Positions 52,627 through 62,095 of a stretch of DNA of 64,000 bases are shown piece by piece; the stretch's first letter is position 1, and each line of letters starts with the position of its first letter. The stretch comes from Mesorhizobium qingshengii. GTDB taxonomy: Bacteria; Pseudomonadota; Alphaproteobacteria; Rhizobiales; Rhizobiaceae. The notes beneath the pieces were generated by a model, which saw nothing but the letters and a program-made list of their open reading frames with translations, was not told the DNA's origin and ran no database searches. The DNA lies in assembly GCF_027563465.1 (NCBI RefSeq), contig NZ_JAPFQA010000004.1, positions 1 to 64,000 on the forward strand, given 5' to 3'. The translations under genes and the position numbers were made by a program.

Positions 52627-54102
52627 ATGCAGGTCACCGAAACACTCAATTCCGGTCTCAAGCGCGAGATCAAGATCACCGTGCCGGCCGGTGACATGGA
52701 AGCCAAGCTGATGGCGCGGCTTTCGGACGCCAGGAACAAGGTCCGCATCAACGGCTTCCGTCCCGGCAAGGTGCCGGTGCAGCACCTGCGCAAGGTCTAC
52801 GGCAAGTCGTTCATGGCCGAAGTGGTCAATGAGATCCTCAACGATTCGACCCGTTCGATCATTTCGGGCCGCGGCGAAAAGGCCGCCATGCAGCCCGAAG
52901 TCATCATGACCGAGGACGAGAAGGAAGCCGAGAAGATCCTGGCTGGCGGCGCCGATTTCGAATTCCGCCTCAACTACGAAATCATTCCTGCGATCGAGAT
53001 CAAGGATTTCTCCGATATCAAGGTGACGCGTCAGGTGTTCGACGTGCCTGACACCGAGATCGACGAGCAGGTCCAGCGCGTTGCCGAATCGGCACGCAGC
53101 TACGAGCCGAAGACCGGCAAGGCCGCCAATGGCGACCGCGTGACGATCGACTATGTCGGCAAGATCGACGGCGAGGCCTTCGCTGGCGGCGCCGGTTCCG
53201 ATCAGCCGCTGGTGCTGGGCTCCAAGGAGTTCATCCCAGGTTTCGAGGATCAGCTGGTCGGCGCCAAGGCCGGTGACGAAAAGCAGGTCACGGTGACCTT
53301 CCCGGAAAATTACCAGGCGGCGAACCTGGCCGGCAAGGAAGCGACCTTCGACGTCACCGTCAAGGAAGTCTCCCAGCCCGGCGCGCTGGAAATCAACGAT
53401 GAGACCGCCAAGAACCTCGGCCTGGAGTCGCTGGAGCGTCTGCGTGACGTGGTGCGTGGCCAGATCGAGAACCAGTTCGGTGCCATGACGCGCCAGAAGG
53501 TCAAGCGCCAGCTGCTCGACCAGCTCGACGCGAGCTACTCGTTCGAGGCACCGTCGAAACTCGTCGACGCCGAGTTCAACAACATCTGGGCGCAGGTCAA
53601 TCGTGACCTGGAAGCGGCCGGACGCACCTTCGCCGACGAAGAGACGACGGAAGAAGAGGCACGCGCCGAATACCTGCGTCTCGCCGAGCGCCGCGTGCGT
53701 CTCGGCCTGGTGCTGGCTGAAATCGGCGAGAAGGCCGGCGTCACCGTGTCGGATGAAGAGTTGCAGCGCGGTCTGTTCGAGCAGGTGCGTCGCTATCCGG
53801 CCAACCAGCAGCAGGAAGTCTTCGAGTTCTACCGCAGCAATCCGGAAGCGCTGAACACGCTGCGCGCGCCGATGTTCGAGGAGAAGGTGGTCGACCATCT
53901 GCTCGGCCAGATTTCCGTCACCGACGTCAAGGTCAGCAAGGAAGAGCTGATGGCCGACGATGAGGAGGCCGAAACCACGACCAAGGCGAAGCCGGCGAAG
54001 AAGGCCGCTGCCAAGAAGGCCGACGAGAAGAAGGCCGACGAGGCGGAAGAGCCCAAGAAGAAGGCCGCGCCGAAGAAGAAGGCCGCCAAGGACGCCGAGT
54101 AA
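52627..54102 (+). CDS. tig: trigger factor
   Basis: 491 aa. The ribosome-binding tail carries the FRPGKVPxxxxxKxYG signature ([20 protein letters not shown], about residues 40-60). The FKBP-type PPIase domain is at about 160-245 ([40 protein letters not shown]). A C-terminal chaperone domain follows. The last 45 residues are a Lys/Ala-rich tail ([20 protein letters not shown]) beyond the usual end, frequent in rhizobia. It folds nascent chains at the ribosome exit. Confidence 0.96.
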   Translation: MQVTETLNSGLKREIKITVPAGDMEAKLMARLSDARNKVRINGFRPGKVPVQHLRKVYGKSFMAEVVNEILNDSTRSIISGRGEKAAMQPEVIMTEDEKEAEKILAGGADFEFRLNYEIIPAIEIKDFSDIKVTRQVFDVPDTEIDEQVQRVAESARSYEPKTGKAANGDRVTIDYVGKIDGEAFAGGAGSDQPLVLGSKEFIPGFEDQLVGAKAGDEKQVTVTFPENYQAANLAGKEATFDVTVKEVSQPGALEINDETAKNLGLESLERLRDVVRGQIENQFGAMTRQKVKRQLLDQLDASYSFEAPSKLVDAEFNNIWAQVNRDLEAAGRTFADEETTEEEARAEYLRLAERRVRLGLVLAEIGEKAGVTVSDEELQRGLFEQVRRYPANQQQEVFEFYRSNPEALNTLRAPMFEEKVVDHLLGQISVTDVKVSKEELMADDEEAETTTKAKPAKKAAAKKADEKKADEAEEPKKKAAPKKKAAKDAE

Positions 54103-54125
54103 TTCGGGCATTTCGTTGAAACAGG

Positions 54126-54154
54126 AAAGGCCGCCCTCGGGGCGGCCTTTTTTG
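54126..54154 (+). terminator. Rho-independent terminator after tig
   Basis: AAAGGCCGCCC-TCGG-GGCGGCCTTTTTT, 24 nt after the stop; strong stem with T6. Confidence 0.95.
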
Positions 54155-54262
54155 TTGCGAAACTGCAACAGCCGGAACGCTTCGCGAGCCACGGCCTGTA
54201 GCGATACCAAGCTTTGATTCTTATCTGCGCTTGTATCGCAGGCCGCTTGGCTGTTGGAGGGC

Positions 54263-54790
54263 GTGTTGAGGCTGTTGGTTGAAATGGGACACGCTGCGGC
54301 AATCGCGCTGGTTCTTGTCTCGGTCTGTGGCATTGCCCAAGCCGATACTGTTCTTGACAATTGGCGGTTCGGCACGGGCGAAGACGGCCTCGTCACCGCA
54401 TCGCTTTACGCAACCAACAAGCTGATCACCGGTGGCGGCGCCTTGAGCTACAGCCCGATCCTGACGATTGCCTGCCGGGCAAACAGCGAACCGCGCTGGA
54501 CAGAATGGCTGCAGCTGAATGACGCCGTCTCAGCCAGCCACAGGATCACCATGTCTGTGACGATCGACCAGGGCAGCAAGTTCGCTGAGAGTTGGTCGGT
54601 CGGGCCGCGCGGCAGGATGCTGGTTCGCGACGGTGCCGACGGCATCAGACGCCTTCTTTCCGCAAGCCGACTGTTGCTTTCCTGGCGGTTCGGGCTGCTG
54701 TCGGGGCGCGGCGAGGCCGATTTCGATCTCGCCGGGCTCCGCGAAGCCGTCAACCACATTGCCGGCAGCTGCAACACCGATCCGCTGTAA
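54263..54790 (+). CDS. exported hypothetical protein (about 175 aa)
   Basis: A hydrophobic signal (GHAAAIALVLVSVCGIAQA) leads to a mature domain starting DTVLDNWRFGTGEDGLVTAS, with YSPILTIACRAN and a Cys in the last ten residues. The layout suggests a periplasmic beta-rich protein with one disulfide (about C67 and C170), possibly of the invasion-associated or periplasmic stress group. TTG, GTG and ATG starts exist at 54254, 54263, 54266 and 54284; GGAGGG at 54256-54261 best serves 54263-54266. No family is assigned. Confidence 0.65.
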   Translation: MLRLLVEMGHAAAIALVLVSVCGIAQADTVLDNWRFGTGEDGLVTASLYATNKLITGGGALSYSPILTIACRANSEPRWTEWLQLNDAVSASHRITMSVTIDQGSKFAESWSVGPRGRMLVRDGADGIRRLLSASRLLLSWRFGLLSGRGEADFDLAGLREAVNHIAGSCNTDPL

Positions 54791-54873
54791 TCGTAGCGCG
54801 AGGCCAGGGCAGCGACAGGCGCGACGTTCATCCCGCTATTGGCATCGCTGACGAAGGTGACCCTGTCGTCGCG

Positions 54874-56190
54874 TCAGCGGCACCATTTCTCGACCGCGAT
54901 TGCGATTGCCTTTGTGCAATCGACGAGATCGCGCACCGAAACGCGCTCGTTCGGCTGATGTGCCTGCGCCGGATCGCCAGGGCCGAAGTTGACGGTCGGG
55001 GTGTTGCCGAGCCCGGTGGGCAGGCCGATGTCGCTGTGCGCGCCAAAACCACTCAGGACCGGTGACAGGTTGGCGTCTTTGACGGCTTGCTGGAAGACGC
55101 CGACAAAGGGGTTGTCCGATGGGATTTCGGCGCAATCGGCGTCGAGGATCCATTCGATGCGGGCTGGGTGCTTTCGCAGATAGGGGTCTGCCTGGCAGAC
55201 ATTGGCGATATGCTCCTCGATTTCGCGCTTGACGTTGCCGCCCAGCTTGAACTCGTCATGCTCGCTTGGCAGATATTGCGCGTCGATGATGATCTCGCCG
55301 CGACCGGCCATGGAGGAGGGGTGTTCGCCGGCACTCATCTGGGTGACGATGATCTGGTTCGGCAGGTCCATCAGCGGATGGTTCTTCCGGGGATCGAACA
55401 TCCAGCGCCGGTTGAGAATGTCGATGCCGTCGAGGATCTGCCGGCAGAGCTGGACGGCATCGACCGGGCCGCTCGAGTACCAGGCATTCGGCGTGAGTTC
55501 CGCATGGCCGCCTATGCCGTCGATGATGATCTTTCCCCACAGGATGCCGTGACAGAGCGGCGCGATCTTGTTCGCCGTCGGTTCGGTCATGATGCCGGCA
55601 TCGGCGTGAAAGCCGCGATCGACCATGGCGAGCGAGCCCATGCCACCGATTTCCTCGTCGACGACGGTCGTGAAGACGACGTCTCCAGACAGGGGAATGT
55701 CGAGCTCCTTCAGGATTTCTACGGCCACCAGCATGCAGGCAACGCCGCCCTTCATGTCGACGGTGCCGCGGCCATGCAGAAATCCGTCCTTGAGAACGGG
55801 CTGGAACGGGTCGGTCGTCCAGTGTCCGGCGGCGCCCGGTGGGACGACGTCGATGTGGCCGGTCAGCATGATGGAGCGCCCGCCGCCCGTGCCCTTCAGG
55901 ACGCCGCCCAGATTGGGTCTGCCTTCGAACGTCCTGCCCTTGTTGGCGCCGGCGCGGCCCTTGTATTTTTCGTAGAGCGCCGGACCGTCCGGGTCCCAGA
56001 GATCGGTCGAGAAGCCAAGCGCCTCGATGCGTTTTTGCAGATATAGCTGGCAATCACGCTCGCCGGGGCCGGCGTCCTTCGGATTGGATTTCACAATCGA
56101 TGGAAAAGCGACGAGATCGCTCAGCGTTGCGACGATGCGATCGGCGGTTGCCTCGACGCGCGCGGCAATGATCTCTTCAATGGAAGGCAT
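54874..56190 (-). CDS. M20-family deacylase (ArgE/DapE-like)
   Basis: 438 aa. Metal-site motifs: MLTGHIDVVPPG, HGRGTVDMKGGVACMLVAVE, TVVDEEIGGMGSLAM (catalytic Glu) and IMTEPTANKIAPLCHG. The lid domain contains IDGIGGHAELTP, the dimerisation His. It hydrolyses an N-acyl or amide bond using two zinc ions. Last gene of the ABC operon: the ATG overlaps the permease stop (ATAATG) and has TTGGAG before it. It presumably trims the imported compound. The substrate is not deducible. Confidence 0.9.
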   Translation of the reverse strand: MPSIEEIIAARVEATADRIVATLSDLVAFPSIVKSNPKDAGPGERDCQLYLQKRIEALGFSTDLWDPDGPALYEKYKGRAGANKGRTFEGRPNLGGVLKGTGGGRSIMLTGHIDVVPPGAAGHWTTDPFQPVLKDGFLHGRGTVDMKGGVACMLVAVEILKELDIPLSGDVVFTTVVDEEIGGMGSLAMVDRGFHADAGIMTEPTANKIAPLCHGILWGKIIIDGIGGHAELTPNAWYSSGPVDAVQLCRQILDGIDILNRRWMFDPRKNHPLMDLPNQIIVTQMSAGEHPSSMAGRGEIIIDAQYLPSEHDEFKLGGNVKREIEEHIANVCQADPYLRKHPARIEWILDADCAEIPSDNPFVGVFQQAVKDANLSPVLSGFGAHSDIGLPTGLGNTPTVNFGPGDPAQAHQPNERVSVRDLVDCTKAIAIAVEKWCR

Positions 56191-57149
56191 TATGATCTCC
56201 AACGTTGGGAAAGTCGGTCGGCGAGAAGGACGAAAACCAGAAGGCCGCCGACAATTCCCACCTGCCAGACCGTGTTGATGTTCAGTTGCAGAAGACCCGT
56301 CTTCAGCGTGACCAGAAGCAGGACGGCCGCGAACACGCCGCCGACGCCGCCACGTCCGCCGGTGATGGCGATGCCCCCAAGCATGGCGGCAGTCAGCGAT
56401 TCGAGCTCGAGGTTCTGCCCGATATTGGGTCTGCCGCTGCCAAGCCAGGCGAGCGAGACAAGACCGGCGGCACCGGCGAGCGCGCCACTCAAGGAGTAGA
56501 GGATGAAGCGAACGCGGTCGACCGGAATGCCGACCAGCCTGGCCGAGCGTTCATTGAAGCCCATCGCGTAGATCCAGCGCCCCCAGGCCGTCGAGAGCAG
56601 CAACAGGCCGGCCAGGGCAAAGCAGGGGATGGCAAGCGTGAGGAAGGGCACGGGAATGCCCATGGCGACGCCGCGCCCCCACAGGAGCAGCCAGGAGGGT
56701 ACGCCTGCCTGGGCCGCGCCGCCGGTGATGGCAAGCGCCGTGCCGGAATAGACGAAGAATGTGCCCAGTGTCGCGATGAAGGGAAGGAGCGCGAGCCCGT
56801 TCACCAGCCATCCATTCAAGGCACCGAGCATCGCACCGGCCAGGATGCAGACGACCGGCAGCAGAACGGGCGGCAAGCCCAGCTTGACGCCGAGCATTCC
56901 GACGATGGCCGAGAGTGAGACCGTGCCGCCGACCGACAGGTCGATGCCGGACCCGCCGGCCAGGATGACCAGCCCTTGCCCAAGGCCGACCAGGGCCAGG
57001 ATGGTCGAGAATTGCAGGATGGTGGTGACGGTGCCGAGATTATACACCGAAGGCTTGAGCACCAGCAGGCCCAAGATCACGATCAGCCACAGCCCGCACA
57101 GCAAAGTCAGGGTGAGGGCCGGGCCTTGCAGATTCCGGAGCGTCTTCAT
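56190..57149 (-). CDS. CUT2/RbsC-type ABC transporter permease 2
   Basis: 319 aa with 8-10 membrane helices. GLGQGLVILAGGSGIDLSVG is the RbsC-family EAA-like signature, and YAMGFNERSARLVGIPVDRV and AMLGGIAITGGRGGVGG are conserved cytoplasmic loops. The ATG at 57149 overlaps the stop of permease 1 by 4 nt. A much longer open frame upstream is a shadow of permease 1. Confidence 0.92.
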   Translation of the reverse strand: MKTLRNLQGPALTLTLLCGLWLIVILGLLVLKPSVYNLGTVTTILQFSTILALVGLGQGLVILAGGSGIDLSVGGTVSLSAIVGMLGVKLGLPPVLLPVVCILAGAMLGALNGWLVNGLALLPFIATLGTFFVYSGTALAITGGAAQAGVPSWLLLWGRGVAMGIPVPFLTLAIPCFALAGLLLLSTAWGRWIYAMGFNERSARLVGIPVDRVRFILYSLSGALAGAAGLVSLAWLGSGRPNIGQNLELESLTAAMLGGIAITGGRGGVGGVFAAVLLLVTLKTGLLQLNINTVWQVGIVGGLLVFVLLADRLSQRWRS

Positions 57150-58132
57150 GCGCGGGCTCGCAGGAGCTGGACCACGGGGAAGCGGTTGGAGATGGCTTCG
57201 AAGCCAAGCACGCCGATGATGAGAACGCCGGTGACGACAGGCTGCCAGAGAGAGGGGACACCGATCAAAAGCAGTCCGTTCTGAAGAATTCTCAGCAGAA
57301 GCACGCCGAGCACCGTGCCGATCAGGCTGCATTTGCCGCCCAATATGCTTGTGCCGCCAAGAATGACCGCGGCAATGGCATCGAGCGCCAGCGTGCTGCC
57401 GATCGTCATTTCCACATTGCGGTAGGTGGCGACATAGAAAGTGGCGGCAACGCCGGTCAGAATCCCGCTGATGACGAAGGTCACGAAGCGGATCTTGATG
57501 ACCGGGATGCCCGACAGCCGCGCCTTTTCCTCCGAATTGCCGATCGCCAGCAAGTGCAGTCCATAGGGGGTTCGCCGCAGCGCCAGCCAGACGGCCAGAT
57601 AGGCAGCGACAATCACCAGGGCAGGGACGGGGACGCCGAGCACGGTGGTTGCAAGCAGATTGGTGAGGCTCGCGGGCAGGCCGGAAAGCCATTGCCCGCC
57701 GAGAAGGACAAAGACAGCGGTGCGGTAGACGCCGAGCAGGCCGAGCGTTCCGACGATCGCCGGAACGCGGCCGAGGACGACGACGGTGGCGGTCACGCAT
57801 CCCAGCAGCGCGCCCACCACGGGGCCTGCGACGAGCGCCAGCACCGGATTGCCATCGGCACCGAGCACGCGGCCGATCGCGATGGCCGCCAGACCCATGA
57901 CGATGCCGATCGACACATCGATGCCGCCCATGGCGAGCAACAGGGTCATGCCAAGGCCGATCAGCAGCAGCTCGACACTGTTGCGCAACACCGTGGCTGC
58001 ATTGCCGGAGGTCGCGTAGTGGGGCGATGCGACAGAAAAGATGATGATCGCCAGCAAACAGGCGACAAGCAGGGACCACTCCCGCCCGTTCATGGAGAAG
58101 ACACCGTTTCCTAACTGTCGCACCGCGTTCAT
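57146..58132 (-). CDS. CUT2/RbsC-type ABC transporter permease 1
   Basis: 328 aa. LIGLGMTLLLAMGGIDVSIG, LLAIGNSEEKARLSGIPVIK and AIAAVILGGTSILGGKCSLI match the same family. Two non-identical permeases imply a heterodimeric channel, as in rhamnose and AI-2 importers. It starts 8 nt after the binding-protein stop. Confidence 0.92.
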   Translation of the reverse strand: MNAVRQLGNGVFSMNGREWSLLVACLLAIIIFSVASPHYATSGNAATVLRNSVELLLIGLGMTLLLAMGGIDVSIGIVMGLAAIAIGRVLGADGNPVLALVAGPVVGALLGCVTATVVVLGRVPAIVGTLGLLGVYRTAVFVLLGGQWLSGLPASLTNLLATTVLGVPVPALVIVAAYLAVWLALRRTPYGLHLLAIGNSEEKARLSGIPVIKIRFVTFVISGILTGVAATFYVATYRNVEMTIGSTLALDAIAAVILGGTSILGGKCSLIGTVLGVLLLRILQNGLLLIGVPSLWQPVVTGVLIIGVLGFEAISNRFPVVQLLRARA

Positions 58133-58140
58133 GTCAGGGC

Positions 58141-59127
58141 TCAGAAGTTGAACTTGTCGACATTGTCCTTGGTGAAGACAGCCGGCGGTCCGAGCAGCAG
58201 AATGCCTTTCGCGGCATCATAGGTGACGGGCTTGTCGAGGCCGGCAATCTTGTTTTCCGCCTCGAAGCTCTTGCCGTCGATCAGCTGTTTGCCGGCCCAG
58301 ACCGTGAGATAGCCGAGCTGCTCGGGATCCCACAGCACGGTGAAGCCGAAGGCGCCGCTCTTCAGGTAGGACCGCGCAGTGTTCGGGCTGCAATAGCCGG
58401 CGCCGATGACGGAGCCGATCTTGCCGGCGGTTTCGATGGCCTGGGCAACGCCAGGGCATGTCGAGGATGCAACGGCGATGATGGCCTTGATATCGGGGTT
58501 GGCGGCCATCAGGTCGCCGGAGATCTGGGCGGCGCGTTCAGCGGTGCCGCCGGCGAACTGCGGCGCGAGCAGCTTCAGCTTCGGATATTTCGCGGCGGCC
58601 TCTTTCTGCATGAAGCCGATCCAGGCGTTGAGATTGGACGCCGTCGCTTCGCCGGAGACGATGCCGATCGTTGCATCCTCGCCAACGCGCTTGACGAGCT
58701 CGTCGACGATCGTCGTGCCGAGGCCTTCGTCGGTCGCCTGGGCCACATAGACGGCACGGCCGCTGTCGGGCGCGTCGCTGTCGCTGGTGAACAGCTTAAT
58801 GCCCTTCGCCTTGGCGCTCTCAACCACCGGAGCGATGCTGGAGGCATCGAGGACGCTGACCGAGATCGCCTCGACGCCCTGATCGATCAGGTTCTGGACG
58901 ATCTGCAACTGGTCGACCGGATTGGTGTCGACGGGACCCGAATAGATGAAATCGACGCCCAGATCCTTGGCGGCGCGATTGCCGCCGGCTTCCATGGCGT
59001 TGAAGTAGGGGATGCCGATCAATTGCGGGACGAAGGCGACCTTGTGTTTGTCGGCGGCATGCGCTGCGGTTGCGACGACCAGTGACAGCACGGAGACTGC
59101 GAGCGCTTTTTTGAACTGTGAAAGCAT
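58141..59127 (-). CDS. periplasmic sugar-binding protein (Peripla_BP_4)
   Basis: 328 aa. Signal peptide MLSQFKKALAVSVLSLVVAT with cleavage after AHA (residue 24). The mature fold is the RbsB/LsrB type: VAFVPQLIGIPYFNAMEAGG, QNLIDQGVEAISVSVLDASS, FTSDSDAPDSGRAVYVAQAT and IGIVSGEATASNLNAWIGFM. QLIGIPYFNAMEAG and SDAPD most resemble the rhamnose/AI-2 subgroup. It captures the ligand for this transporter. Confidence 0.92.
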   Translation of the reverse strand: MLSQFKKALAVSVLSLVVATAAHAADKHKVAFVPQLIGIPYFNAMEAGGNRAAKDLGVDFIYSGPVDTNPVDQLQIVQNLIDQGVEAISVSVLDASSIAPVVESAKAKGIKLFTSDSDAPDSGRAVYVAQATDEGLGTTIVDELVKRVGEDATIGIVSGEATASNLNAWIGFMQKEAAAKYPKLKLLAPQFAGGTAERAAQISGDLMAANPDIKAIIAVASSTCPGVAQAIETAGKIGSVIGAGYCSPNTARSYLKSGAFGFTVLWDPEQLGYLTVWAGKQLIDGKSFEAENKIAGLDKPVTYDAAKGILLLGPPAVFTKDNVDKFNF

Positions 59128-59161
59128 TGTGGTTTGATCCTCTCTGGAAATGACGTGCGTT

Positions 59162-59932
59162 TCAGTTTGTTTTTTCGAGCGCCCGCACGTCGGGATGAGC
59201 GCCTGTTATGAGCGAAACGACTTCCTCGTGATCGGTCTCGGCCGCCAGCCGTTCAGCCACCTTGCGGCCACGCCGGAACACCACGATCCGGTCTGCGACT
59301 TCGAACACTTCGGAAATGTTGTGGCTGATGAGGACGACGGCACAGCCGCGCGCGGCAAGCCGCCGCGTCAGTGCCAGGACCTTGCGTGTCTCGGCGACGG
59401 CGAGCGCTGCCGTCGGCTCATCCATGATGACCAGCCTGGCGTTCAGATTGAGCGCCCGGCAGATGGCGACGGCCTGGCGTTGACCGCCCGACAGGCTGCC
59501 GACTGGGGCTTCCGGATCGGAAATATGGGCGTCGAGTTCCTTCAGCAGGCCATCGACGCGCTGGCGCATTTCCTGGCGTTTCAGAAACGGAATGCCAAAA
59601 ATGGAGCGTTTCAATTCGCGGCCCAGAAAGACGTTTTCGGCGATCGACAGGTTCTCCGACAGCGCGAGTTCCTGGAAGATCGTCGCGATCCCCGATGCTG
59701 CTGCATCCTTGGGCGAATGAAAGGAGACCGGATTGCCCTCGATGACGAGTTCGCCATCGCTGGGCGGATGGGCGCCGGCAAGAATCTTGATGAAGGTCGA
59801 TTTGCCGGCGCCGTTGTCGCCAAGCAGCGCCAGCACTTCGCCGGAGCGGATTTCCAGGTCGACATTGGCAAGCGCGGTCAGCGCGCCGAAGCGTTTGCCG
59901 ATGTTCCTGGCGACAAGAAAGGGTGCAGTCAT
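59162..59932 (-). CDS. ABC transporter ATPase (single-domain, FrcA-like)
   Basis: 256 aa. Walker A GDNGAGKST (38-46), signature LSGGQRQAVAICRAL, Walker B LVIMDEPTAAL, and H-loop LISHNISEVFEVADRIVVFR. Most CUT2 ATPases are ~500-aa double proteins (RbsA); this single-domain type matches FrcA of the fructose/ribose/mannose importer FrcBCA of rhizobia. It would function as a homodimer. Confidence 0.93.
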   Translation of the reverse strand: MTAPFLVARNIGKRFGALTALANVDLEIRSGEVLALLGDNGAGKSTFIKILAGAHPPSDGELVIEGNPVSFHSPKDAAASGIATIFQELALSENLSIAENVFLGRELKRSIFGIPFLKRQEMRQRVDGLLKELDAHISDPEAPVGSLSGGQRQAVAICRALNLNARLVIMDEPTAALAVAETRKVLALTRRLAARGCAVVLISHNISEVFEVADRIVVFRRGRKVAERLAAETDHEEVVSLITGAHPDVRALEKTN

Positions 59933-59975
59933 AGCGGTTCCCCAGCGGTTGCTGATTGGCTTGAAGCGCCCTCAG

Positions 59976-60053
59976 TCGACGCGCTTTAAGCCCTTGTTTT
60001 TATGCATGTCGTTGCCCCAAAACCGCTGCACACTCTTGGGCGACATGCATTTA
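59976..60053. repeat. dispersed intergenic palindrome inside the operon
   Basis: GACGCGCTTTAAGCCCTTG, then arms ATGCATGTCG (60002-60011) and CGACATGCAT (60041-60050) around CCAAAACCGCTGCACACT. This is another very common rhizobial intergenic element. It occupies the only sizeable gap in the operon and ends on the stop codon of the upstream gene. It might attenuate or stabilise the mRNA. Confidence 0.8.
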
Positions 60054-60833
60054 GACTGCCTTGCTGACCCAGTGCAGCACATTGGTCCAAAGGCGCGCGT
60101 AGCCGGGCCATTCGACAAAGCTGTTCGGCAGCCAGTGCGGGCCGATGTCCGATGTCCAGACCAGGGTGCGGCCTTCGCCATGACGTCCGGTGACCAGCAA
60201 CGGATGGTTGCCCTGGTCCCGCGGCAGCCGCGCCAGAACCTCGACATCGTCCCGATCGCGGGCAATGACCTCGTTGGCGCCGAGCAGCAGCGGCCATTCG
60301 CCATCAATGCCGGCAAAGATCGGATGATCCCTGGGGCCAGTGATCGAAGGCCGAAACCCTTCGGGAATTTCGAGCCGGTCATCGTTGGGAAGGCAGGTCA
60401 CCGGCAAGGCATCCTCGACAGCCGTGCGATGCCAGCGGGCCTTGCCGTCGATGCCCTGGAAGGAGAAGTAGCCGCCGATCATGATCAGGCCGCCGCCAGC
60501 CAGCGTCCAGTCGCGCAGAAGCTTGAGCCGGTTGGGCACCGTCTTGCCGTGCAGCCAGACATCGGGATGGAGCAGAAGCGAGTTCGCGCCAATGTCGGAA
60601 AGGATGATCGCCTTGTACTGTGACAGGCCCTCCATGGTGAAAGGCAGCTTCTCGACTGCCTCGTGAGCCGGCATGTAATCGAGATCGAATTCGCTGTCCT
60701 TCAAGGCATCAACCAGAGGCGTTGCGCCCAGATGAAAGGTAACGCTGCCGAACTGGTCGAACCCCTTGTAGTGGGTCGCCGAACTCACCCAGCTCTCGCC
60801 GACCAGAAGCACTTTTGTTTTCGCCATGGTCAT
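60051..60833 (-). CDS. glutamine-amidotransferase-like (STM3548-type) protein
   Basis: 260 aa. MAKTKVLLVGESWVSSATHY, then FDQFGSVTFHLGATPLVDAL, ILSDIGANSLLLHPDVW and LTLAGGGLIMIGGYFSFQGI define the class-I GATase-like DUF1355 family (STM3548 of Salmonella). The nucleophilic Cys is absent (GGYFSFQG at the elbow), so it is not an amidotransferase; a trimeric sugar-isomerase or binding role has been suggested only loosely. AGGAGAAC precedes the ATG at 60833; a second ATG follows at 60827. The gene lies between the regulator-kinase and the transporter. Confidence 0.85.
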   Translation of the reverse strand: MTMAKTKVLLVGESWVSSATHYKGFDQFGSVTFHLGATPLVDALKDSEFDLDYMPAHEAVEKLPFTMEGLSQYKAIILSDIGANSLLLHPDVWLHGKTVPNRLKLLRDWTLAGGGLIMIGGYFSFQGIDGKARWHRTAVEDALPVTCLPNDDRLEIPEGFRPSITGPRDHPIFAGIDGEWPLLLGANEVIARDRDDVEVLARLPRDQGNHPLLVTGRHGEGRTLVWTSDIGPHWLPNSFVEWPGYARLWTNVLHWVSKAV

Positions 60834-60899
60834 GTTCTCCTGATTTCGCCAGATGGGGCGGCTGTCTGCTGTCGGTCGCAAAGTCGATAAGTCATTGAT

Positions 60900-62081
60900 C
60901 TAGCTTGCCATCATCGCGCTGTTCGCCAAGGCGGCGGCCTTCAATGTGGCAAAGTCCGCGATGTAGCCCTGCGCGCCCTCGACCGTCGTCGTCAGGCTCG
61001 CACCAATCGCCGCAAGGCGGGCGGCGTCTTCCAGCGATGCGCCGTGCAGCCAGAGGCTGAGGAAGATGCCGGCAAAGCTGTCGCCGGCGCCGGTCGCATC
61101 GACGCGGTCGACAGGCAGTGCCGGCACCTCGATCTGCGGACTGCCACTTGCCGGAAAGACGACCGCGCCAAATTCGCCGAGGGTAAGCACGACCGTTCCG
61201 CGCGGCTTGATGCGTGACAGCATCAGCCGCACCTCTTCGATCATTGTCGCCATCCGGCTGCGAAAGTCGAAAATCTCCCGCATCATCACGTCGTTGATGA
61301 AGGTCAGGTCGATCTGCTTGACCATCCGCGTGAAGATTTCCGGCGTGCGCGCGCTTTTGGGAAGGCCGGCCGAATGCAGGCTCACCTTCCAGCCGGCCTG
61401 ATGAAAGCGCGCTATGGATGCGGTCATCGTTTCATAGTGAAAGCCTTCGATGTGAAGACAGGCCGGGCGCTGCTCGGGCTGGATGTCGAGATTGGCGGTC
61501 AGGTCGACCTCGCCAAGTTCAAACGGTTCGCTGATGATCGTGCGGCTGCCGTTGCGCTCGATGATCACGATCGCCTGCGAGAGGCGGTTGTTGGGCGTAC
61601 TGCGGATCGGCAAGGCGTGGACGCCCAGTTTCGAAAGCTCGCCCAGCGCCCAGTCGCTCTCCGGATCCTCGCCGACTGCCGTCGCCAGTTCCACGTCAAG
61701 AGCGTAGGGGGCGCCGACGCCGGCGGCGGCAACCGCGAGATTGGCCGCCGGCCCGCCCAACGCTTTTTCGATGTGGCTGGCGGTGATCCGGTCGTCGCGA
61801 TGCGGCAACACGTCGACGCGGCAGAGGAAGTCGACACTCACCCGGCCGGCGACCAGAAGCCTTGGCAGATGATCGAGGTTTCTTGGCCTGCGCGGCGCGC
61901 GGCCCGGCAGCGAGCGTGCAAACGAGCTGGGCCGGTACATCAGCGCGGCGACCGCCTTCTCGATGCGGTCGCGCGTGCCGTCCTTGAGGCTGGCAGTTCC
62001 ATTGATGAAGTTCGATACCGTACCGATGGAGACACCGGCGGTTCGAGCGACATCCGCTATGGTCGGGCGCTTGCGTTGCAA
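60900..62081 (-). CDS. LacI-type HTH fused to PfkB-family sugar kinase
   Basis: 393 aa in one uninterrupted frame. Residues 6-58 are a LacI DNA-binding headpiece: RPTIADVARTAGVSIGTVSN, then KDGTRDRIEKAVAALMYRPS and ARSL. A basic linker of 15 residues follows. From residue 74 a full PfkB domain appears: LLVAGRVSVDFLCRVD, GGPAANLAVAAAGVG (PfkB site 1, 109-123), and VDATGAGDSFAGIFLSLWL (site 2, with catalytic Asp 334). Ordinary LacI regulators carry a periplasmic-binding-protein-like sensor; here the sensor is replaced by the kinase. The start codon is TTG at 62081. It heads the operon and probably autoregulates through the palindrome at 62096. Confidence 0.88.
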   Translation of the reverse strand: MQRKRPTIADVARTAGVSIGTVSNFINGTASLKDGTRDRIEKAVAALMYRPSSFARSLPGRAPRRPRNLDHLPRLLVAGRVSVDFLCRVDVLPHRDDRITASHIEKALGGPAANLAVAAAGVGAPYALDVELATAVGEDPESDWALGELSKLGVHALPIRSTPNNRLSQAIVIIERNGSRTIISEPFELGEVDLTANLDIQPEQRPACLHIEGFHYETMTASIARFHQAGWKVSLHSAGLPKSARTPEIFTRMVKQIDLTFINDVMMREIFDFRSRMATMIEEVRLMLSRIKPRGTVVLTLGEFGAVVFPASGSPQIEVPALPVDRVDATGAGDSFAGIFLSLWLHGASLEDAARLAAIGASLTTTVEGAQGYIADFATLKAAALANSAMMAS

Positions 62082-62095
62082 TTGCTTGGTTCCAA

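Noticed and set aside
52516..54396. 626-codon open frame antisense to tig
   Set aside because: Third-position GC bias of tig leaves the opposite strand open. The translation is compositionally odd, and tig itself has full family motifs.
57150..58079. In-frame upstream extension of permease 2 (to 58079)
   Set aside because: Overlaps permease 1 entirely and translates to Arg/His-rich noise; the ATG at 57149 with 4-nt overlap is the real start.
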